NCBI GenBank assembly: GCA_018136815.1
Contig: CM030936.1
Span: 6,322,005 to 6,386,004, forward strand
Length of the DNA stretch: 64,000 bases
Reading direction: 5' to 3'
DNA from: Isochrysis galbana
Taxonomy: Eukaryota > Haptophyta > Isochrysidales > Isochrysidaceae
Position numbers and translations under genes: made by a program. Under the pieces are notes generated by a model, which worked only from the letters and a program-made list of their open reading frames with translations, was not told where the DNA came from and did not search any database. Positions 10,681-23,574 of the stretch are shown one piece after another; position 1 is the stretch's first letter, and the number at the start of each line of letters is the position of its first letter.

Positions 10681-10868
10681 GATGCTTCGCGCGCGTCTCT
10701 CGTCGCTGCCGCGAGTCAGAGGGGCTCAACCCAGATGCTGAGCGTTGGCACGCGGCCTCGCCCGCCGAATCCTTCTGCTCCGACTGCCTCTCCTTCTACT
10801 CCTCTGGCGGAGGCAAGCGTGTCGCCGCTGAATTCTTCACATCTCACGGCCGCTGCTGCTTCAAGGCG

Positions 10869-13800
10869 ATGGTGCCACGGCTGCACCTGCCCGTGTACGT
10901 GGAGTGCGTGGCGTGCGCAAAGTGGAGGCCGCTTCCACCGCTCACGCTCCCCGCCGAGCTCCCCGAGCCCTGGGAGTGCAGCATGTGGGAGGTGGCGAAG
11001 AGCCGCACGCGCAGGACGAGCGGCAGGTGTGAGATGGCGGAGGACAGGGCAGTGGGACTCGAGCCGCCACCTGAAGAGGGAACGGATGCGCCTGTGCCGC
11101 AGCTCGTGCCGACGGCTGACGTCGCGCCCATGCAGGCCGCAGTGCTCGACGCGAGGCTGCCATGGTGGGAGCTGACGACGGCTGAGCGGATCGCACTTAG
11201 GGGCACGCCTGCGCACGAGTGCCCCGCGCGCGCGCTTGCTCTGCGCAACCTGCTGCTGCTGCTCTGGCGGCGTAGGCGGGCGAGCGGTCGGATCACCGTC
11301 CCAGAAGCCGCTCGGCACATTGCTGCCTCTGGCCTCACGCGCGTCTGGTGCACTGCCATTCTACCAAATGTGTACCATGCGCTCCGTCGGCTTGGCCTCA
11401 TCAATGTGCACGTAGGCGAGCGGCTGTGTCTGACGATTCCGCTGGGGGCGCGGCGGCGCCCGTTGCCGCCAATGCGCGTGGTGGTGGTCGGCGCGGGGCT
11501 GGCCGGCCTGGCAGCCGCGCGTCAACTGCGCTCGTGGGGCCATCGGCCGATCATCCTTGAGGCTCAGTCGAGGATCGGTGGCCGTGTCTTGACTGAGAGG
11601 ATGTCGGGCACACCAGTCGACCTTGGCGCGATGCTGCTCGTCGGAACTGTCGGCAATCCGCTTGTCGCGCTGTGCGAGCAACTGGGCTGCAAGCTCCACA
11701 CCCTCGATCGCAACCGGTGCCCGCTCTACGATGGCGACAAGATCCTCGACCCACAGGTGCGACAAGCATGTGGTGGGAGCTAAGGAGTTGACGGCGACGA
11801 GCCTCAAGCGTGAGGTGGTGTCACATCCATACCTCGCTCACATGCACTGCATCACGTCCCGACAGGTCGACTCGCGCGCAGAGGCTCTCTTTGATTCACT
11901 GATGGAAGAGTGCCAGCGGGCTCGCGAGAGGCTAGTGCCCAAGAAGAAGGCGGCCCTTGGCATCTCACTCGGGGGCCGGTGGGAGGAGGGAGTGTTGGCG
12001 GCAGAGGTAGCCGCTCAAGAAGCGGCGCTAAAAGTAGACGCCAGCGCAGACGATCGCCCGCCTCCATCTCCAGCAGCTTGCGCCGCTAGCACTCCCATCA
12101 AGTCCCCATCACTGTGTGGCAGTTCGCACAAGCGACCTCGTGAGGCACCAATGACCATCAGGGCGTCGGCCAGCCTAGCGCCCTCGTTGCCAGCTGCCCG
12201 CAGCGCTGGAGCTCTCACGAAGGCGCCATCTCCGCGGAGTGGTTCTCAAAAGCATCAACGCATGAAGCCACCGCTGGCAATCGATGCCGGAGGTGCCGTT
12301 GGCAGCAACGACGACAGCCCCACTGAGATGTCCACGGAGGTCAAGGTGGAGGACGGCAAGGGCACGGCGGTCGAGCCTGCGGAAGGAGGCGCCGCAGACC
12401 GCGCGCGCAGCACTTGGCTGGCCTGCGACCTCTGCGGCAAGTGGCGTCGTGTAGGCGTGATGAAGGGCTCTCAGATTCCGAAGGAGTGGAAGTGCGAGCA
12501 GAATCCCGACTCGTGCTTCAGCTCTTGCGAGACGCCACAAGAGCTTAGCAACGACGCCATTGACCACTTGCTTGGGCTAAAGGAGAAGAAGCGCTCGAGG
12601 AATAAGGCGCACACCGGCACCATTGAGAGCGGAGATGGGCCTGACGCAGAACGCGCCGAGACGATTGGCAATGGTGCAGACCGCGCGCGCACTACTTGGC
12701 TGGCCTGTGACCTGTGCGGCAAGTGGCGGCGTGTTGGCGTCATGAAGGGCTCCCAAATCCCAAAGGCATGGTTGTGCGAGCAGAACACAGACGCGCGTTT
12801 CAGCTCATGCGATAGGCCGCAGGAGCTTAGCAACGATGCTATCGACAGGCTGCTCGGGCTGCTAGACAAGGAGAAGAGGCAGCCGGGTGAGAAGCCCGAG
12901 CCGAGCAATGCCGGGCGCGCTTCTGCGGGGAAGGCCTCTAAAGCTAAGGAGGAGGAGCCGCCCCCGCTTGCTACGCTTGTGCCAGGGCTTGGGCCATCGC
13001 TCGGTGGAGTGCTAGACGGCCTCGTCGCGGCACACACGGCTGCTCGAATCGGAAACAGGGCAAGCACAGGTGACATCGACGACAAAAATAGTCACAGTGA
13101 TGGATCTGCCGAGGCACGCACCCTGCACTGGCACTTGGCCAACCTTGAATATGGTTGTGCTGCTTCACTTGGCAACGTCTCTCTATGCTGGTGGGATCAA
13201 GATGACGAGCACACACTCGGTGGAGATCATTGCATCGTGAGTGACGGCTTCGATCGCCTTGTGCAGGTACGAAGCTCAGCGCCTCTGCGGGAGGTTTGCG
13301 GAGGTGCACCAGATCCGGTCCTCCCGCTCTCATTCACAACACGATGAACCAAGCTTTCTCCAAATTGTCGCCCCGTCCCGTGCTCGTCTCTAATTCAGGG
13401 CCTAGCACTTCATTCGGAGATTTGGACCCAGCACGAGGTCGCGTCCATTGAGTACGGTCCACATGGGGTGTGCGTACATACGCGCGCCGGCGGAGATGGT
13501 ACGTAACTTCCCCGGGACGGCAAGTGCCACCAGGTTGCGCGGGACGCAGATGTACACGGGAAGTACGCACCGGGCACGAGAGCCTCCACCCTTCCCGAGA
13601 ATGTTCCTCCTGCTGATCTATTGGGTGGCTGTTTGTCAACAGGTATCCAAGCGGATGCAGTCCTTGTGACTGTACCCCTTGGTGTACTCAAGGCAAGAAC
13701 CATAAAGTTCTCGCCCCCTCTGCCTCGGTGGAAGCGCGAGGCCGTGCAGCGCCTTGGCTTCGGCCCCATCGAAAAGGCGCGCACGTATGCTTCTCTCCCA

Positions 13801-14885
13801 CCTGCTAGGCCCACGTCAAGCCGCACATGATGTGGCCATTCTAAACGTAGACGGCCCGACTTGCTGTGCAGGTTGTACTCACTTTTGATCACCCCTTCTG
13901 GGACCAAACTGTTGATTTTTTCGGTTGCTTGCCTCCCGCTGACGCTAATCCTGAGGAGTTTCCGAAGTTGCGAGGCGAATTTTTCATGTTCTGGAATCTG
14001 CAGGTCCGCCTTGGAGCCCGCGGGTCTACCACTTTGTGGCTGGCACACCCGCCCCAGGCCTCGCCGTCCAGTGTGCGCCGGTTTGACCTCCTTACCTGAT
14101 AATGTCTACTACGCGCCGCCTATCGCGTGAATGTGCCTTTTTATCACGTAGCGCCCGTCACTTGAGTCCGCGATACTTCACGGGCCATTCCTTTTTGTTG
14201 CAGCGCTCTCATGGTATCCCTGGCCTCACGTGCATCTCGTCGGGCGCCTTCGCGGAGTCGACATGGCGGGCGCTCGCGCACAAGACCATCGTGGCGTCTG
14301 CCCTCCGCGTGCTCTCACGCACGTTTGGGCCGGAGGTGCGTACGCCCTCGTGGCCGGGCACAACCCTTGCCGGTGTGGATGCATACAGCTTTGATGCGAC
14401 TGGGGAGAGTCGACGTAAGACGGGCACGCGACCGTTTGTTGAAGTGTCTGTACGCGATGTCTCTCATCTTCCACGCGGTGACTCTTTGTTGGCTAGGTGA
14501 AGAAGCTCTTTAGGCGCTCCATCGTGACTGATTGGGGCAGAAATCCTTTTTGCCGCGGGTCCTACTCGTACGTTGGTGTCGACGCCTCCGGCGTCGACTA
14601 TGACGAGCTCGCAAAGCCAGTTGCAAGGTATGCTCACAAGGGCGGGCGCCCGGTACAATAGAGCGCTTCCAATCGTCGGGAGCTTGCGACTTTCGATGGG
14701 AATGGGAGTTTTGTGCCCAGCTAGCTTGATCCACCACTGGCCCATCCCCTTCCTCACTTAGCCGCGTGTTCTTCGCGGGAGAGGCGACAAATGGTCAACA
14801 TCCTGCAACGGCAACCGGTGCCTATCTCAGCGGCTTGCGCGAGGCACAAAGAATGGACGAGGCCTTTCGGCGGGGGTTCACGTAA
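10869..14885 (+). CDS. LSD1/KDM1-type FAD-dependent demethylase with SWIRM and three CW zinc fingers, eight exons
   Basis: Exons 10869-11756, 11866-13266, 13399-13498, 13643-13776, 13872-14003, 14204-14335, 14497-14627 and 14762-14885 keep phase and give about 1013 residues. Order: CW finger (VECVACAKW), SWIRM (about 98-185), FAD-binding Rossmann loop ([14 protein letters not shown]), then a long insert from residue ~297 to ~715 carrying two more CW fingers ([15 protein letters not shown], near 480 and 573), then the rest of the amine oxidase domain ([22 protein letters not shown] with the flavin-proximal Lys, [30 protein letters not shown]). The enzyme should demethylate mono- and dimethyl-lysine on histone H3 in the nucleus; CW fingers read methylated H3K4. 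The insert sits where animal LSD1 has its CoREST-binding Tower. The start is uncertain: the open frame continues upstream without an ATG, so a 5' exon may exist. Intron 4 appears to be GC-AG. Confidence 0.93.
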
Positions 14886-15260
14886 GTAGGAAGAGAAGTG
14901 TGCCGATCGCCTTGAGCTGGTCTCCTGCATCTAGCGCCAGCGACCAAAGAACAGCTTTTACGCACCCGAACCTAGCTGTTCTTGTATACCATGAGCATGT
15001 GCGTACCTCTTGGAGCTTCCTGTTTCCTTCTTTCATTCTCGGACACCTCCGCCGTCTGGTGCTTGGAGGAAGTACTACTCTACTCATGATGACGTTTGAG
15101 AGAATACTCGTACCCTAAATTCTCGTTTTTTGTTGCCTTTGTCCATGGTTCTTGTGTTTTTATCAAGGAAAGTATTTGCTAACTATTTGACACACCTCGT
15201 AAAAATATCTGAAGATGCTTGAGGCTATACGCCTACTAGGCATTTGCCTGCGTTCGTCTC
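14886..15260. other. intergenic, nothing recognised
   Basis: 3' flank of the demethylase gene. No gene or repeat seen. Confidence 0.4.
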
Positions 15261-15261
15261 G

Positions 15262-15376
15262 AACTAAGTTTACACTTAGTTCGCCCATGGGGGTGCACGA
15301 GCCCCCCTCTCTCTCCACTCTTCCCCTGCCATGTGTCGCATTCGCGAATCGACACTCGTTAGGCTTCTCTTCGTCG
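15262..15376 (-). mobile_element. internally deleted derivative of the 19.4-22.1 kb element
   Basis: On the minus strand it joins the 5'-side sequence seen at 19425-19472 ('AGAAGCCTAACGAGTGTCGA', then 'TTCGCGAATGCGACA') directly to the segment seen at 22000-22070 ('GGCAGGGG', 'GGGGGGCTCGTGC', 'CCCCCATGGGCGAAC'). It ends in the perfect 20-nt hairpin AACTAAGTTTACACTTAGTT (15262-15281). About 2.5 kb of the longer copy is missing between the two halves. Confidence 0.65.
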
Positions 15377-15390
15377 CTCGGTATTTATCA

Positions 15391-15947
15391 AAAACTATTG
15401 TTATAGTTTTAGCGATGGAGCGCGCGCCGACCGCTCCCACCTCCCAGCCCCCGCCCCTTCGAGTCACTGGAAAGGGCGATGCACATCCTAGATATCTATG
15501 GAACCGCCACCGGGGCTAGAGTAAACAAAAGAAAGAGTGTAATAATACGGATGGGATCCCTTCTAGGAGCGAGAATCCCCGACACGCTAGACTACCTCAA
15601 AACGCTCGGCGAAGGAGAGTATGCCACCATCCTAGGAGTGCCCTTCTGGGAAGGTCCCGAGAACGATTCCTTTTGGACTCAGTCCAGATCGACAGCATGT
15701 CTCTAGTGTCGTCCTCCGGAAGGACCGGGTCGTCCATTACCTCCGGCGGTATCTTGGCCTCAATTTCCGTAGCCCGTTTGGGGGGGGGCATTGCGAAAAT
15801 CGCTTCCATTGGATGGTGGTGGGCAGCCTGCGAGCGCTTCGGCTCCGGCGGCTTGTGGCGACCCCGGTGGGGCGTCGTGTCGGCGGGGGGCTGGGAAGTG
15901 GGAGCGGTCGGCGCGCGCTCCATCGCTCAAACTATAACAATAGTTTT
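15391..15947. mobile_element. two MERA-type retroelement 5' ends in inverted orientation
   Basis: Both ends carry the hairpin AAAACTATTGTTATAGTTTT or a near copy (15391-15410; 15929-15947 inverted) followed by an ATG and about 60 bp of the same ORF1 start (MERAPTAPTSQPP). The left copy runs right and joins a reverse-transcriptase fragment. The right copy runs left with about 100 codons of ORF1. Sequence outside each hairpin is unrelated, so the hairpin marks the element's 5' boundary. The arrangement could be two insertions or an inversion during integration. Confidence 0.65.
15482..15676 (+). pseudogene. LINE-type reverse transcriptase fragment
   Basis: Encodes DIYGTATGARVNKRKSVI followed some 30 residues later by ILGVPFW. 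This matches the conserved region just after the catalytic motif in L1-like reverse transcriptases, usually FgxxSGLxiNxxKS then YLGxp. The palm with its FADD box and the flanking domains are absent, so this is a dead fragment. It identifies the MERA family as non-LTR retrotransposons. Confidence 0.6.
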
Positions 15948-15949
15948 CC

Positions 15950-16700
15950 TCAAACATATACCATACAGCACACGCGCTATCTCTGTCTCACTCACAAGCT
16001 CACATATAAGGCGAGAATAGACTCACCCATCACCCACGCAGAAACATCCCCAACCAAGCTGAGCTGGCAGCGCATTCACCACGCTACGAGAAATCGTAGG
16101 GCAAACCAAAGCCTCAATCAACAAAGAGCCGGCCGCCTGCCGCTTGCAGCTGCACAGTGCACAGGAGGAAGCCGGAAGCCAAGCGAGAAGCAATGGACCG
16201 CTAAGGGCCGGAACACGTCACACGTCGCTCACCCCCGCAGCCCGAACCCCTAGGTTGGCTACACAAGAGTTGTCCTGTGCCACGCGAGAGGCGAGAATAT
16301 TAATACTACTACTAGTATTAAAGATTAAAGGGTTTTGGGATTTTTTCTTTGGCCATCTTCTATGTTGTAGCAGGACTGATCACAATAGATGCACTCTGGC
16401 GCAGGCTTCCACCCACAAAATCATCACAACTATCACAGCATGAAGGGACTGGCGCGAGTTTCCTCAGAGCAAGTAGCAGAGGCAGCAAGACACATCCTAC
16501 AAATAGTGATTGTGCGGTCGTCGTACCGCACACAACGCAAGTATAAGGGTAAGTTAACAAGAAAAAATGATGGGTCCGATAATCCATTTAGGGCGTTGTG
16601 TTCATCGGCTCCGAACGAAGAAGAATACGATTGCACATCCTCCTGATCGTTTTAGGCCCACGCACGGTTGATGAGTGTTTCAGCCAGTCTAGCGGTATGC
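15950..16700. other. intergenic, nothing recognised
   Basis: 3' flank of the M11 protease gene. Short open frames without motifs. Confidence 0.4.
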
Positions 16701-16714
16701 TCGAAGCGGGCGCC

Positions 16715-19405
<2,691 letters not shown>

Positions 19406-19638
19406 GCTCTAACTGCGACGAAAGAAAGAAGAAAGAGAAGCCTAACGAGTGTCGATTCGCGAATGCGACACCTCCCTGCTAGGATCGAGCGTCCCGCGAG
19501 GAAAGAAGAGAACCTAACAGAGAGATCCCAGCAAGCCGCGACGAGAAATGTGAAAGGTGGAAGAGAAATACCTAACGAGATCGAATGCGCGAACGAATGA
19601 CGAATGAAACAATAAATTCGAAAGGAGAAAGGAGAGTC

Positions 19639-20028
19639 TCAGGAGAGCCGCGCGCCAAACGCCAAACGTCGAACGAAGACGGAAGACGGAGACTCACGGA
19701 ACGATGAGCGACGCGAAGAACGACGGCCCCAAGTGACGTGCTTGGGATTGGCCTGGACGGGGGGGCTCCCGGGAGCGGGCGGGGCGACCGGCAAGGGGGG
19801 AGGGCTCTGCGAGCTTGGCGGAGCGGAGGGGATGCCACCATCAGCGGCACCCTTATCGAAGAGGGGAGCAACCAGCGGCTCGGCCGTCGGCGCAGAGGAC
19901 GGGCCTTCAGGTGTAAGCGCGACCATGGGCGGCCGGGCTCTAGAATTAGGGTTAGGCAGGGTGAGGGACAGGAGTCGAGCTTGTGGGCAAGCTGGTCGAC
20001 GAGGGGGGAATGCCACCATCAGCAGCAC
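19639..20028 (-). pseudogene. frameshifted duplicate of the C-terminal segment of the 19952-21391 ORF
   Basis: In another frame it repeats the unit near the end of the upstream ORF: PPMVALTPEGPSSAPTAEP and GAADGGIP match PPTVALTPDNQSLTPTAKP and SAADGGIP. The two copies are in different frames, which implies a tandem duplication with an indel, or an indel in the C-run between them. Confidence 0.45.
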
Positions 20029-21391
20029 TCCCAGCGAGGAGGGGGACGACCGGCGGCTTGGCCGTCGGCGTCAAAGACTGGTTATCCGGGGTGAGCGCAA
20101 CCGTGGGCGGTTGGGCTCCAGAAGCAGGGTATCCGCTCTCAGCAGGATGAGAGGCGGGAATCACGGGGGCAGACTCGGTTATCGGAACCGCGTCCACTAT
20201 CGAGGAGGTAGTCACAGCGGAGTTTGCGCGCAATGCCATGGCTACTGAAGAGGGGCCGGTGAGACCGCATGGACGCCAGGCAGGACTGGTCGTCGACGGG
20301 ATTACTGTCGGCCGAGATGACGGGAGCACAGGGGCTCGGAAAGAGGAGAGCGTCGGCGCTCTGGACGGGGTTGCGACGACAGCCTCGGCCGTAGGCCGTG
20401 CGGGTAGCTGGGCCGCACGTAGGGGGGTCGAGGCTGCCTGCGTGCCCTCAAACTCGGAGGGAAGCGCGGTCGGCGAACTGATGGCGTTGGCGCCAGAGAG
20501 AGGAGGGAGCCTATAGGGGCTAGGATCCCTGGACACGGGGTGAAGCGTAGATTCGACTTCGAGGGTGGAGACTGAAGAGATGGGATCGGACGACGTGGTA
20601 TTCGTAGAGGCGGCCTGCGGGCCGGAAGATGAGCTCGGGGCGGAGCTGGAAGCGAAGAGCGGCAGAGAAGAAGGGCGAATTTTGGAACCGGATGAGCACG
20701 GGGAGACGGGCAACCGGGGAGTCGAGGATTTAGACGCCGCGGAGGCGGAATCGAAAGGGGACGTAGACGTCGGGGTGGTAGAAGCCCGCAAGGCCCTGAC
20801 GTGGGTGTTGAGGCCCGCTATCATCTCGAGGAGGGCGGTGTGCTCACGGTCGCGCTTCTCGTCGCGAAGTAGTTGAGCGTCGATCGCGGACTGCATGTGG
20901 GCGAGGCGGTCGGCTAAAAGGTCGGTGGCCGAGGAAGATTCGCTTACGTGTTCCCACGCGTAGTCTTCAAACGGGTGGTCATGGGGGTCGGGCCTCGGGC
21001 AGCTCGAGGGCCCAAGAGAGGTGAGCTCAGCTCGCTCGCGGAGTGGGTCCACAAGCGGAGGCTCGTCTGATGGAGCGGATGGCGTCGCCGTGTTAGAAGG
21101 ACCTTGCGGAGGCTCGGAGCCGCCGATTCCGACGAAGTGGACCCCTTGTGGCCCAACAGAAGTTCCCGCTGTTTCCATGGGCATAGATGGAGCTGGATTA
21201 TGGAACGGCGCGGTCGTAGGCGCCAAGACGGAATTTGTGCTTGTCGAACACGCGATGACCACTGGCTCGTAGGCAGAGGGCCGTTCGATCGAGCCGGCAG
21301 CTGACGCGGCCGTGAAAGAGTCGTTGGTTGTTGCTTGCGGGAATATGTCTGAGAGGTCATAGTAGAAGTCGGGTCTGACTGTGTCTACCAT
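19952..21391 (-). CDS. Ser/Pro/Ala-rich ORF of the retroelement-like repeat (ORF1-like)
   Basis: A continuous 479-codon frame from a true ATG (MVDTVRPDFYYDLSDIFP). Most of it is low-complexity Ser/Thr/Pro/Ala. A central segment, about residues 150-205 (ATDLLADRLAHMQSAI, EKRDREHTALLEMIAGL), looks like an amphipathic or coiled-coil helix. A variable, disordered protein with one coiled coil is typical of ORF1 proteins of non-LTR elements, but there is no diagnostic motif. The C-terminal unit is duplicated downstream in another frame. Confidence 0.45.
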   Translation of the reverse strand: MVDTVRPDFYYDLSDIFPQATTNDSFTAASAAGSIERPSAYEPVVIACSTSTNSVLAPTTAPFHNPAPSMPMETAGTSVGPQGVHFVGIGGSEPPQGPSNTATPSAPSDEPPLVDPLRERAELTSLGPSSCPRPDPHDHPFEDYAWEHVSESSSATDLLADRLAHMQSAIDAQLLRDEKRDREHTALLEMIAGLNTHVRALRASTTPTSTSPFDSASAASKSSTPRLPVSPCSSGSKIRPSSLPLFASSSAPSSSSGPQAASTNTTSSDPISSVSTLEVESTLHPVSRDPSPYRLPPLSGANAISSPTALPSEFEGTQAASTPLRAAQLPARPTAEAVVATPSRAPTLSSFRAPVLPSSRPTVIPSTTSPAWRPCGLTGPSSVAMALRANSAVTTSSIVDAVPITESAPVIPASHPAESGYPASGAQPPTVALTPDNQSLTPTAKPPVVPLLAGSAADGGIPPSSTSLPTSSTPVPHPA

Positions 21392-21746
21392 CGAGTGCTA
21401 GAGACGAAGAGAGGGACGGAGGTTCGGAGGCTCGCAACGCGCGGCGTTGGAGGGTAGGGCCGAGGCTAGCTACTAGCTAGCGAGCTAGAGGAAGAGAGTG
21501 AATGAGAAGGAGAGCTTCTTAGGTCCAAGGTAGACACGAGAGACTACAAACAACACAGAGACCCCAAAAAGATCCCACGTCACGCAGTCACACACGAACT
21601 AACCTAAACGGGGCGAAAACTAACCACCCCCACGACGGAATGTCAAGCGTCGGCATCAAGGCGGCTCATCGACGCACAGACGTGCGACAGAGAAGTCGGA
21701 ACAACGAGGGCGGACCTCGCTGGGGGAAATACCACTGATACACGCA

Positions 21747-21836
21747 GAGAAGACAGAAGACTGTCACCGATGCATGAGGAGAAGACAGAAGACTGTCACC
21801 GATGCATGAGGAGAAGACAAAAGACTGTCACCGAAC
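21747..21836. repeat. 32-bp tandem repeat, about 2.8 copies
   Basis: Unit begins GAGAAGACAGAAGACTGTCA; copies start at 21747, 21779 and 21811 with one or two differences. The third copy is cut short after GTCACCGA. Confidence 0.85.
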
Positions 21837-22079
21837 GTTTGATGACATCGGAAGAAAGTAAGAGAAGGGGTAGAATGTCGCCGACGAGACCTTGAGGCCT
21901 AAAATAACCCACCGGTTAGAAGTAAAAACCTGCCATCGTATGGAATACGACACTGGCAAGCCATCAGGCATGCCAGGAGGATGGGTGGTTCCTCCCCCAC
22001 GGCAGGGGAGGAGTGGAGAGAGAGGGGGGCTCGTGCCCCCCCATGGGCGAACCAAGTATAAACTTAGTTGTCCCCTTGG

Positions 22080-22485
22080 AACATTAAAAGAGGATATGCG
22101 TGAGGTAACCAACAAGCCAAGGTTTAGGCAAAACAAGCACTTTGTGCTCTCGCTCTCACCTAGCGAAGTTTGTCCTTACTCTAAGGACTCGTCCTTAAAA
22201 GCGAGGTACCTTTATCCGCTATTGCTCAAGTTATATTGATTGTTTTTCTGAGATATCATACTCATACATGATACATGATTGAGATTGATATCAATCTCAA
22301 CCATATATGACAGAATTTCTACAGAACGATCACGAAAAACAACACACAACACACACATCAGACGCGGTCTCAGCGGTCGACCGACACTCAAACACAACAC
22401 GACAGCAGAGCTCGCCAAACACACACCAAACACACAACACACACGATACGAACTCACGCACAGCCCGACGAACGCGCACACATTA
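22080..22485. other. intergenic, nothing recognised
   Basis: A/C-rich stretch (22330-22485) with CACACA-like composition. No gene. Confidence 0.4.
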
Positions 22486-22710
22486 GACCTCTAAAAGGCT
22501 TGCCCGGACCCCACACTCCACACTCACACCCGGAACAGGCCCAAGGTGTGCATCTTGGCCGGACCCCGGATACTGAGGGAAAAGGAATGAAAAGGAGGAA
22601 AGGAAGAGGTGGAGGAAAGGGAAGCATAAGGGCGATGTCGGCAGGGAGGTAGAGGTGCCTGGACATGGTAGGTGTTAGCCCAGAATCTTCAGATGTTTTC
22701 TTAAACTTAA
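22486..22710 (+). mobile_element. 3' end of a non-LTR retroelement (copy R2)
   Basis: Diverged copy of the R1 3' end at 1090-1290: 'TTGCCCGGACCCCACACTCC', a purine-rich stretch, 'TAAGGGCGATG' and the terminus 'TAGCCCAGAATCTTCAGATG' followed by an A/T-rich tail. Confidence 0.55.
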
Positions 22711-22769
22711 ACTCTTACTTTGCATTTAGCACGCCTTCTTTCCTATTCCGTATTCCGACGCCCATCTAG

Positions 22770-22965
22770 CCGCCATCGGCGGGCGGCCGGTATACAAGCC
22801 GACTTGACGAAATCCCCCCGCAGCGCAACGTCCACTTCAATTCCCTAAAACAAATGCGCGCCACGATCGAGGAGCGGGCGCTGCAATACACCTTCGACTC
22901 TGGCTTTGACATACGCCAGGATACGCGCGAGCCCTTTCGACGCGTACCAATTACTAGCTAGGAAT
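22770..22965 (+). pseudogene. possible exon or gene remnant
   Basis: An open frame with unusually protein-like composition (RLDEIPPQRNVHFNSLKQM, then ALQYTFDSGFDIRQ), ending at a stop near 22964, where the zinc-transporter segmental duplication begins. No start codon or family was recognised. It may be a relic exon. Confidence 0.2.
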
Positions 22966-23270
22966 CATACTGCATGAAAATATGCAAACCTCATCGCGGA
23001 TCACAGCCATGTGCTAGTGGGTGATCACCGCATGACTTTGAAAGACCAAGAGGCAAGCGTCTACACCATTACGGCGGCGCAGCTCACCCTCATGGTTGCA
23101 GGATGGACGTGCTGCACCGAACGAACCATCCTGGACCGAATATCATGAACAGCTTCATCTCCACCAGCGATGGGCTTTGTGAGTATGAATGAGGCTTGGG
23201 GTCTTCGGTGTGGGCAGAATAGGACGACCATATGGTGGTCGCAACCTGTTCCTTCTTCGTGCGCCCGCGG

Positions 23271-23516
23271 GCGCCCGGAAGCCCAGACCCTGTAAGTCTA
23301 TACTTCCCGCGCGCAGCAAGTTCTTACGCGACTTGCCCTCATGCACCATGCAAGCACGCCGCACGAGAGAAGACTCGCCGCACGTTTGCGCGGGCGCCCG
23401 GAAGCCCAGTCCCAGTAAGTCGATACTTCCCGCGCGCAGCAAGTTCTTACGCGACTTGCCTTCATACACCAGGCAAGCACGCCGCACGAGAGAAGACTCG
23501 CCGCACGTTTGCATGT
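23271..23516. repeat. 123-bp tandem duplication in the 3' flank of transporter copy 1
   Basis: Two copies (starting at 23271 and 23394) of a unit beginning GCGCCCGGAAGCCCAGACCC, differing at a few positions. The paralogous flank near 30346-30466 holds one copy, so the duplication arose after the gene duplication. The unit is 41 codons long and open in one frame, but lies downstream of the stop codon. Confidence 0.85.
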
Positions 23517-23574
23517 CATGATATGCGTCGCTAAGGCGCCGACTCGTTCCGTTGCATGCACGTCTGGTTGTGAT

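Larger units (their letters stand above)
19410..22077 (-). mobile_element. retroelement-like repeat carrying one long ORF
   Basis: Its two ends (19425-19472 and 21990-22069) recur joined together in the deletion derivative at 15262-15376, which defines the unit. The 22 kb end carries the hairpin AACTAAGTTTATACTTGGTT (minus strand; one G.U pair) close to an ATG, as in the MERA-type elements. The interior holds the ORF at 19952-21391 and a 32-bp tandem repeat. No reverse transcriptase or transposase was seen, so it is probably non-autonomous or an ORF1-only fragment. Confidence 0.5.

Noticed and set aside
10551-10868. Upstream extension of the demethylase frame
   Set aside because: Open but without an ATG, and much of it translates the CT-rich leader. 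It could hide a 5' exon, so the start is flagged as uncertain rather than extended.
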